From: Brachyspira hampsonii
Lineage (GTDB): Bacteria > Spirochaetota > Brachyspiria > Brachyspirales > Brachyspiraceae
DNA length: 64,000 nt
Reading direction: 5' to 3'
Assembly: GCF_002214805.1 (NCBI RefSeq)
Contig: NZ_CP019914.1
Location: forward strand, 1,984,001 to 2,048,000
The translations under genes and the position numbers were made by a program. Shown piece after piece: positions 58,127-64,000 of the stretch; the stretch's first letter is position 1; every line of letters starts with the position of its first letter. Under the pieces are notes generated by a model, which was not told where the DNA came from, ran no database searches, and saw nothing but the letters and a program-made list of their open reading frames with translations.

Positions 58127-60400
58127 ATGAAAAGAAGCATAATAGCCACAACAATATTACTACTTATATCTATATCATTGGTAGCATTGACTTTTGGTAT
58201 AGGTGAAAGAATGACAATAGTCAGTTACAATGATAATGATCCTAATTATATTTTTGATGAAACAGAAAAAAATCATAGAATAGATATGTATAACCCTGAT
58301 TCTCTTTCTCTTGTTACATCAAAGCCTATATATGATTATGATTTATCCGTAGATTTGGAAGATATATATACTGAAGAAGAAATTAGTGCAGATTCTGATA
58401 TAGAATATTTAAATCAGAATATGCTTCTTAGTGATGAAGAATTAAGCAGCGAAATGCCTAATCCGAATGTGCTTCCGGCTATGGCATTTAATGCTAATAA
58501 TGTAGATAAAGCTGCAGATAAATTAAGTGCGGCTGTAGATTTGGCTATACAAAATTCAAGAAGCAGAGAAGCTCCTAGAGTAGCAATAGATTTATCAAAA
58601 ATATCAGTATTCAGATATGAGCCTGTAGTTATTAATGCTTCTGTATATACTGAAGATGTAGTACAAAATATAAGTATATATGTAAGATATAAAAAAGATA
58701 AAATAGTTAGAGTGAATGGAGATGAAAGATATTCTATAAATGTATTTAAAGTAAAAAATGCAGAGTATAAAGGAACTTATCTTCATCCTTTTGGAGGAGT
58801 TTTAGGAGAGTATCAGGCTGTAGTATTGGTGCAGACTAAAAATGGTGTTTATGGTTATACTAAAGATTTTACGGTTAAAGGAAGACAATCTCCTCCTGCC
58901 AAAGAAACTAAAAAAATAGCAACATTAGAATATGCAATAGATTTAACAACTAAAAAAATCCCTAGCGTAGAAACAGGTGAGCTTACTACTTATGATGCCA
59001 TATATGATTGGATTAGATATATGAAATGCGATATGTTCTGGGCTATAGGCGGACAGACTACAGGATGGACTGCAGGAATTACTCCGGAAGAGCCTTGGGC
59101 TAGAGATATGATTAAAAATATAGAAAATCTTGCTTCCAGCAAAGCTAAAGGTAATGTTGAGCTTGGTGCTTATGTTATGAGTTATTTTGCTGCAGGCGGC
59201 GGTGCTAGAAAAGGCGGTTATGATGTTTCTATAGGATATAATTCTGCTACTCAGAGTCTTGTGGAAAGCAGACATATATCTTTAGATGATCCTAAGAGAG
59301 TTCAGGATATTATAGATATATTAAAAAGATATGATTCTAATCCTAATATATCATATTTAGGTCTTGACTTCATAAGAACAGGCGAGGTTGATGGATATGA
59401 AATGGTTGATGAGATGGTAGAGCTTACAGGTGTTTATGTGCCTGCTAATTGGTCTACTATGAGTAAAGCTGCTCGTATGCGTTGGCTTGCTGTTAATAGA
59501 GGCAGAAAAGAAATAGGTATGAAATGGAGATGGTTCAGAGCTCATAAAGAGTCTTTAATAATAAAAGCCATAAAAGATTCAGGAATAAGAAAAAAATTAT
59601 GGGCATTTACTTTGGGCTGGAATCATGGTCAGGAACATGGTCAGGATCCTTATATGTTCTTTGATGCTGGTATTGATTATGATGCAGTTATGATATATGA
59701 AGCTAGCCGTCCTCAGCATGTAAGTATGCTTACTGCTTGGCCTCAATACTTATCAGGCGAATATAATGTACTAGTTGGAAATATGATAGATAATAGACTT
59801 CAGGACGGAAGTTTAAGACCGGAACTTGAATATATGAGAAGAGTATATGAATCTGAAGCTAAGTTTAATAGAAGCAGCAGAATAAGAGGAGTATTTTTCC
59901 ATGATATATCAAGAATGTTATGGTCTAAATTTAGAGGTTCAGGAAACAGTATAAGAGAATGGGCTAATATAAACGCTTCTATTGTTTCAAGAATAGAAGA
60001 GAAATATTCTGAAAATCCATTTAATGTTACTGTAAAATTAGATGAGAGAAACAGAACAGGTGTGCTTACTATAGTTAATAGAACTTCTAAAAGACAAAAT
60101 AATGTAACTATAAAAACAGATTTGGCTCAGGCTTTATCTACTATAGTACTTGATACTGAAACTATTGATATTGAAGCCGGGGAAACTGTTGAGATAGGTT
60201 TCAGATACGCTTATGGCAGAAGCAGATATTCTTCGCTTATGTCATTTAGGGTTGCTTCTTCTTCAGGTGAAGAGAATGTTGCTGTTGCTTATACTTTACT
60301 CAATTCTTTAAGGGCAAAACCTAAGCAGGAAGAAAGTGCTACTTTAGCTAAAAGCAGTGAAGATAAAAAAGAAGAAGATGAAAAAGTGAAAGATAATTAA
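58127..60400 (+). CDS. large exported protein with TIM-barrel (glycoside hydrolase-like) domain
   Basis: 757 aa. Signal peptide (RSIIATTILLLISISLVALTFG); an acidic low-complexity region to about 110; an Ig-like beta domain about 145-260 (VAIDLSKISVFRYEPVVINASVYT); then a barrel-like region about 265-600, with acidic residues at strand ends: Asp414 in YLGLDFIR and Glu525 in VMIYEAS, plus DMFWAIGG and LWAFTLGWNHGQEHG. A beta domain of about 85 residues and a charged tail close it. The Asp/Glu pair is compatible with a retaining glycosidase, but no named family can be assigned. Probably periplasmic or surface. Confidence 0.65.
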   Translation: MKRSIIATTILLLISISLVALTFGIGERMTIVSYNDNDPNYIFDETEKNHRIDMYNPDSLSLVTSKPIYDYDLSVDLEDIYTEEEISADSDIEYLNQNMLLSDEELSSEMPNPNVLPAMAFNANNVDKAADKLSAAVDLAIQNSRSREAPRVAIDLSKISVFRYEPVVINASVYTEDVVQNISIYVRYKKDKIVRVNGDERYSINVFKVKNAEYKGTYLHPFGGVLGEYQAVVLVQTKNGVYGYTKDFTVKGRQSPPAKETKKIATLEYAIDLTTKKIPSVETGELTTYDAIYDWIRYMKCDMFWAIGGQTTGWTAGITPEEPWARDMIKNIENLASSKAKGNVELGAYVMSYFAAGGGARKGGYDVSIGYNSATQSLVESRHISLDDPKRVQDIIDILKRYDSNPNISYLGLDFIRTGEVDGYEMVDEMVELTGVYVPANWSTMSKAARMRWLAVNRGRKEIGMKWRWFRAHKESLIIKAIKDSGIRKKLWAFTLGWNHGQEHGQDPYMFFDAGIDYDAVMIYEASRPQHVSMLTAWPQYLSGEYNVLVGNMIDNRLQDGSLRPELEYMRRVYESEAKFNRSSRIRGVFFHDISRMLWSKFRGSGNSIREWANINASIVSRIEEKYSENPFNVTVKLDERNRTGVLTIVNRTSKRQNNVTIKTDLAQALSTIVLDTETIDIEAGETVEIGFRYAYGRSRYSSLMSFRVASSSGEENVAVAYTLLNSLRAKPKQEESATLAKSSEDKKEEDEKVKDN

Positions 60401-60422
60401 TAAAAAATATAATTAAAATATG

Positions 60423-60458
60423 AAATAGGAAGTAAAAATTACTTCCTATTTTTTTATT
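60423..60458 (+). terminator. terminator of the exported-protein gene
   Basis: AAATAGGAAGTAA (60423-60435) / TTACTTCCTATTT (60439-60451) stem followed by TTTTT. Between here and 60649, CCCACCCACCCGCCCC at 60616-60631 looks like a fragment of repeat family 1; the rest is AT-rich. Confidence 0.88.
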
Positions 60459-60648
60459 TAAAAAATATTAGCATGTTTAATACCAAATTAATAAAAGTTT
60501 TAAGTATATGATTTTTATTTATTAAAAATTTAAATAAATTTATATGGATGTACATAAATAATATTTTATTGTCTATTTAAAAAAATGTTATACTTTTTCT
60601 TTTTGATTTATTCTGCCCACCCACCCGCCCCAATATCATATTTGTTTT

Positions 60649-61017
60649 TTAATCTTTTATATAATATCTATATCCTGATTCTTTTATGGCTTCTTCAAAT
60701 ACTTTATCATCTAATTGTTTTTTAGTTAGTATTGCAGCTTCCTCATTATCAAAACTCACCTTTGCATATACATCTTCAATCTTGTTAAAATTATTCTCTA
60801 TTATTTTTGCACAATGATTACAAGTCATTCCGCCTATTTTAATTATTTTTTTATATGGGTAGTTTTTTTTATTTTTATCTTTTACTTTAACTTTTTCTAT
60901 AATTTGAGATGTATTGCCTGATGAACAGCAACTGCCTGATTTAATCTTTTTTATATAGCTTATTATAGATATTATAGCTATTATAATTATGATTGATATT
61001 ATTATTATATTTTCCAT
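60649..61017 (-). CDS. membrane-anchored HMA (heavy-metal) domain protein
   Basis: 122 aa from ATG 61017 (an in-frame TTG four codons upstream is less likely). One N-terminal membrane helix of isoleucine-rich sequence, then KIKSGSCCSSGN with a Cys-Cys pair, a Lys-rich linker, and a C-terminal HMA fold: IKIGGMTCNHCAKIIENN (CxxC copper/metal site), VSFDNEEAAI and the closing IKESGYRYY. Resembles small copper chaperones but tethered to the inner membrane; no ATPase gene is next to it. Probably binds Cu+ or Zn2+. Confidence 0.85.
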   Translation of the reverse strand: MENIIIISIIIIIAIISIISYIKKIKSGSCCSSGNTSQIIEKVKVKDKNKKNYPYKKIIKIGGMTCNHCAKIIENNFNKIEDVYAKVSFDNEEAAILTKKQLDDKVFEEAIKESGYRYYIKD

Positions 61018-61177
61018 TGCATTTTCCAAAGTTATATTAGTATTATAAAATGTTAAACTATTCTAATACTTGTAGTGCTATTGTCAATAAAATTTTATAA
61101 AAAAATAATTATTATATTTAATTTTAAGTTTTAAATTCCGTATTTATTAATGCTATAAATTATTTAAGGAAATTAAA

Positions 61178-61795
61178 ATGAATAGATATATATTATTAAT
61201 TTCATTTTTTATTATATTATTAAGTTCCTCTTTTGCTTATTCTCAAAATAATACGGATAATAATCCTACTAATGCTTTAAAAAGCAGATTATTTTTTACA
61301 GAAAGAGATAAATTAACTTCTAAAATGAATATATACACATCTTGGAAGGAAACATACAAATATTTGAGAGATAATAGATTCAGATTTTATAAAAGAGCAG
61401 GAAGAACTTTAACATTAGAATTCAGATATAAATATCCTAGCAGCTTACATGTTAATAGCGGAACTCCTATTATATTTACATTTGATGATGGAAGTACAAT
61501 TCAATTAACTAATATACAAAAGGTTATATACAATCCATATCTAATGGGCGATATTAATTATTATGATTTTGAAGTGAGATACAAATTTAATCAGGACAGC
61601 GAATTTGAAAGTTTTACTAGTAAATCTATATCAAATATAAGATTCAATTTTATAAATCAATTTGGCGAAGAAGATTATGAGGATATAGGCATATCTATAT
61701 TAACAACAAGTAATTGGCAGGAAATATTCAATGCTTTTAAAAATGGTGTTGATGCTTTAGAAGAATTACAGGGAACTAATAATAATACTTATTAA
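61178..61795 (+). CDS. exported hypothetical protein (205 aa)
   Basis: 205 aa with signal peptide NRYILLISFFIILLSSSFAYSQ followed by an Asn-rich linker and mainly beta sequence (RTLTLEFRYKYPSSLHVNSGTPIIFTFDDGSTIQLTNIQKV). No Cys for lipidation, so probably periplasmic. No family recognised. AAGGA before ATG. It converges with the HD gene; a weak AT-rich inverted repeat (61797-61839) overlaps that gene's stop. Confidence 0.6.
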   Translation: MNRYILLISFFIILLSSSFAYSQNNTDNNPTNALKSRLFFTERDKLTSKMNIYTSWKETYKYLRDNRFRFYKRAGRTLTLEFRYKYPSSLHVNSGTPIIFTFDDGSTIQLTNIQKVIYNPYLMGDINYYDFEVRYKFNQDSEFESFTSKSISNIRFNFINQFGEEDYEDIGISILTTSNWQEIFNAFKNGVDALEELQGTNNNTY

Positions 61796-61828
61796 AAATT
61801 AATATAGCTCAAGTTTGTAATTCCTATA

Positions 61829-63280
61829 TTATATTAATTTGCAGGCCATTAAATCTTGTTCTATAGAATTGCTTAAAAATTCTACAAATACATCGTATAA
61901 TATGGGGTCTAATTTAACATGCTTTTCCACAAAATCTTCTCTCATAATATTAAGAGCTTCTTCAGGTGTAAATGTTTTTCCTCCCCTATACTTTCTAGCC
62001 GGATCTATTAGAGCATCATATACATCTATTATTTCAAGCATTTTAGCGGGGAAATAAGCAAAAGCCTCGCATTCATCTATAGCTTTAGCATCATAAGTCA
62101 TGATTCTTTGTATTTGGAAATTAGGATATTTTTTTAATTTTAAAGCATGCAAATGTTCATAAGGTCCGTATCCTAATCCATAATATTCATGGTGTAAAGC
62201 TACTGTAAGTATAACTTCAAGCGGATATTCAGAAGTTTGACTTACTAAAGCATAACTATTAAATAAGTGTTTTTTTATTCTTTCATAATCTCTTCCGTTT
62301 GCTCCTTCAAAATAGTCCAAATCTTTAACTTTACCTATATCATGAAGCAAAGCACCTACAGAATAAAGATTCATATCTTTTTCTTCTATAATTTTAATAC
62401 CTTTGTCTATACAATCTTCAACAGTTGCTAAGTTTTTATGTATTCCTTCTTTATTGAATACGGCTTCAACTTGTTCGTAAAATTTTTTATATTTATTAGT
62501 ATATGAAGTTCTTATTTTATGTACTAAATGTCTTCTGTTTATTAAATTATTGTAAAACACCATAAAATTAACATAAGATATAAATACTCTGTTAGAATGC
62601 GACATAACACCGCCGTCAGAATAATTTCTAAGTTCATCAAATACTTTCTGTGTTTCTGTATTTGCAGCAAGCATGTCAACTATAGTTGTAACCAAATTTG
62701 TAGTTGTTTCAGTTATTTCCTGATTTTCTATTTTAGCCTGTTCCTGAGTAATTTCTTCGCCTTTAATCTTTTGAATACTTTCAAACATAGTAACTTTTGC
62801 TATAAGTCCTACATCATTTCCAACATTTACTATTTCCTGAGCCGTATTTCTATTGATTCCTTTTTCTTTATCTACAGTAATTTCTTTTAATTTATCATCA
62901 TAATTTTTTATTGTGTTAACTTTTTCCTTATATGTCATTTTAGAGATTTCTGATATTCTTTTACCCATCTCTTTTTCTGATTCTTTAGGTGTTCTAAATA
63001 CATAAGGAGCAGATTCATTTGAAGTATTATCTGAATTGTTTGTTTGAGTAATAGATTTGAATTCTTCTATAAACATAGAAAAATTTTTAGGTATGTATAT
63101 TTTTAAACTGCTGTATTTTTCATTATCAATAATTAAACTTAATTGTTCGGTAGGAAATATTATAAGTTTTTTTTCTTTATCTAATCTAAATAATGGTATA
63201 TTATGGGCAACTAGCTGATCTTTTATATCTTTTAGTTCTTTTACTGTTAGAATATCATATTTTTCCATCAAATCATTCAT
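61829..63280 (-). CDS. HD-domain protein, degenerate HD-GYP-like (putative phosphohydrolase)
   Basis: 483 aa. N-terminal ~260 residues lack a recognised domain; the C-terminal HD domain has LLHDIGKVKD (His313-Asp314), HHEYYGLGYGP (His363, His364) and the DVYDALIDPARKYR end-motif typical of HD-GYP c-di-GMP phosphodiesterases. But the GYP motif reads GYGP with altered spacing, so it is not a canonical HD-GYP. It may hydrolyse a nucleotide second messenger or have lost this. AAGG before ATG. Confidence 0.82.
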   Translation of the reverse strand: MNDLMEKYDILTVKELKDIKDQLVAHNIPLFRLDKEKKLIIFPTEQLSLIIDNEKYSSLKIYIPKNFSMFIEEFKSITQTNNSDNTSNESAPYVFRTPKESEKEMGKRISEISKMTYKEKVNTIKNYDDKLKEITVDKEKGINRNTAQEIVNVGNDVGLIAKVTMFESIQKIKGEEITQEQAKIENQEITETTTNLVTTIVDMLAANTETQKVFDELRNYSDGGVMSHSNRVFISYVNFMVFYNNLINRRHLVHKIRTSYTNKYKKFYEQVEAVFNKEGIHKNLATVEDCIDKGIKIIEEKDMNLYSVGALLHDIGKVKDLDYFEGANGRDYERIKKHLFNSYALVSQTSEYPLEVILTVALHHEYYGLGYGPYEHLHALKLKKYPNFQIQRIMTYDAKAIDECEAFAYFPAKMLEIIDVYDALIDPARKYRGGKTFTPEEALNIMREDFVEKHVKLDPILYDVFVEFLSNSIEQDLMACKLI

Positions 63281-63365
63281 TATAAAAAACTACCTTAAAC
63301 AAAAATTACATAATACTTTCGTATTATATTATATCTCATATTGAAAAAAAAAGAAATATATAAAG

Positions 63366-63743
63366 CTATTTTTTTATTTTTACACCGGGGCAGGCTCTTT
63401 TGAATTTTCCTGATATTAAATTACCATTTTTATCCATATATTCTTTCCAATATGGAAAAGTAGAACATTGCTCAGGTTTTGAACTATTAATAGTGCATCT
63501 ATTGTTTTCATCTAAAAATGTACAAGGTTTATCATCTGTTACTTTTATATAATAACCGTACCCTTCTTCATATTCTAAATATTTATTAATAAAAACTAAA
63601 GGAGATATTTCTAATAATTTGGCCGCTCTTTTTATATCGTTATCATTAAAAAATACATATCCTTTTTCTCGGCAGCATATACCGCATCCTGTACATGAAA
63701 ATGTTAATATAGAATTTTTATTATTTTTGTTTGATTTTTTCAT
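63366..63743 (-). CDS. YkgJ-like cysteine cluster protein
   Basis: 125 aa. Cluster motif CTGCGICCREKGYVFF near residue 16 (Cx2Cx2C-C), further Cys in PCTFLD, RCTINSSKPEQCSTFPYWKEY and ACPGV, as in the YkgJ/DUF Fe-S or zinc-binding family. About 125 residues, the usual length. It may coordinate a metal cluster; substrate unknown. It lies upstream of the HD gene (86 bp) on the same strand. Confidence 0.85.
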   Translation of the reverse strand: MKKSNKNNKNSILTFSCTGCGICCREKGYVFFNDNDIKRAAKLLEISPLVFINKYLEYEEGYGYYIKVTDDKPCTFLDENNRCTINSSKPEQCSTFPYWKEYMDKNGNLISGKFKRACPGVKIKK

Positions 63744-63767
63744 TTTGTTGATTTTTGCTGTATTAGA

Positions 63768-64000
63768 TTATTTTAATATGGAATTGGCTTGATTTTTTAT
63801 TGTATTAGCTAGATTTTGCTTACCCATTTTTAAGTACATTTCAGAAACTTTTATGTAATCATTGTATAAAGCTCTTTTTTCATTGTCATTCATATCTTCA
63901 ATTTTTTTTTTACCCCCATTAGGGATTTTAATATTTATATTGAAAACTATGCTGTCAGGATTATTGTTTATAATATTTTGATTAAGTACTGCTATTGAAG
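63768..64000 (-). CDS. partial gene cut by the right edge (C-terminal end)
   Basis: Stop TAA at 63768; the frame stays open to the window edge, so the start lies beyond. The visible 77 residues are charged: NNNPDSIVFNINIKIPNGGKKKIEDMNDNEKRALYNDY... ending ANTIKNQANSILK. A run of ten T (63902-63911) encodes the Lys-Lys-Lys stretch and is a slippage-prone homopolymer. The product is unknown, probably tetratricopeptide-like or structural. Confidence 0.5.
   Translation of the reverse strand, partial: SIAVLNQNIINNNPDSIVFNINIKIPNGGKKKIEDMNDNEKRALYNDYIKVSEMYLKMGKQNLANTIKNQANSILK

Noticed and set aside
63743-63768. Possible tRNA or other RNA genes across the window
   Set aside because: No cloverleaf T-loop sequence such as GGTTCGAATCC was found by eye on either strand, so no tRNA, rRNA, tmRNA or SRP RNA is called; a covariance search would settle this.

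Overview
The window is an AT-rich bacterial chromosome segment that most resembles a Brachyspira-type spirochaete. The support is the very low G+C coding style, ankyrin-repeat lipoproteins, FISC/IISC-type lipoboxes, small outer-membrane beta-barrels, a sodium-pumping acyl-CoA decarboxylase, and several families of G+C-richer intergenic repeats. The genus is inferred from gene content, because no rRNA or tRNA gene was found to confirm it.

Layout. (1) 0.4-13.4 kb looks like a defence and stress island: a type ISP-like restriction-methylation enzyme, a Panacea-domain antitoxin candidate overlapping a small membrane protein, two adjacent DUF262 (GmrSD-like) genes of which only the first carries the DUF1524 nuclease part, and a HEPN/MNT toxin-antitoxin pair. 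An esterase-like lipoprotein, a sugar acetyltransferase and a PIN-PhoH ATPase are interspersed. (2) 13.4-18 kb holds an ankyrin lipoprotein gene, two broken relatives of such genes, and an orphan DUF5682 gene. (3) 18-24 kb is a TolC/adaptor/RND efflux operon. (4) 25-29 kb encodes a biotin-dependent Na+-pumping acyl-CoA decarboxylase (mmdA, OadG-like, mmdC, mmdB). (5) 29-36.7 kb is housekeeping: M16 peptidase, ffh, rpsP, khpA, rimM, a decayed DUF305 gene, smpB, groES, apt. (6) 36.8-41.2 kb has xylB, an outer-membrane barrel and an OppA-type lipoprotein. (7) 41.6-45.7 kb is a minus-strand birA-bioB-bioD-bioA operon with a BirA-type operator over its own promoter. (8) 46-47 kb has two tandem hsp20 genes behind a sigma-54-type promoter. 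(9) 47.2-54.0 kb is a dense minus-strand phage- or plasmid-like replication module (replisome organiser with internal iterons, SSB-like protein, Dam methylase, many tiny Cys-rich proteins) with no integrase or structural genes. (10) 54.4-64 kb carries a 2-hydroxyacid dehydrogenase, a HisC-like protein whose PLP lysine is replaced, a 5.5-copy 91-bp tandem repeat, a Xer recombinase, a large exported barrel protein, an HMA protein, an HD-domain protein and a YkgJ-like protein.

How parts connect. The bio operon makes biotin, and BirA attaches it to the carrier lysine of MmdC, so regions 4 and 7 are functionally linked. The RND operon is a complete tripartite pump. The left island is consistent with a defence cluster built from several unrelated modules. 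Gene decay is common in the accessory parts: an ankyrin pseudogene, an ankyrin start relict, a barrel C-terminus relict, a DUF305 pseudogene and a phage-module pseudogene.

The best candidates for new biology are the Panacea/membrane-protein pair, the asymmetric DUF262 pair, the BirA-autoregulated and apparently leaderless birA-bioBDA operon, the sigma-54 hsp20 promoter, and the 91-bp repeat array abutting the start of a lysine-less HisC paralogue. All calls were made by reading the sequence, with no database search.
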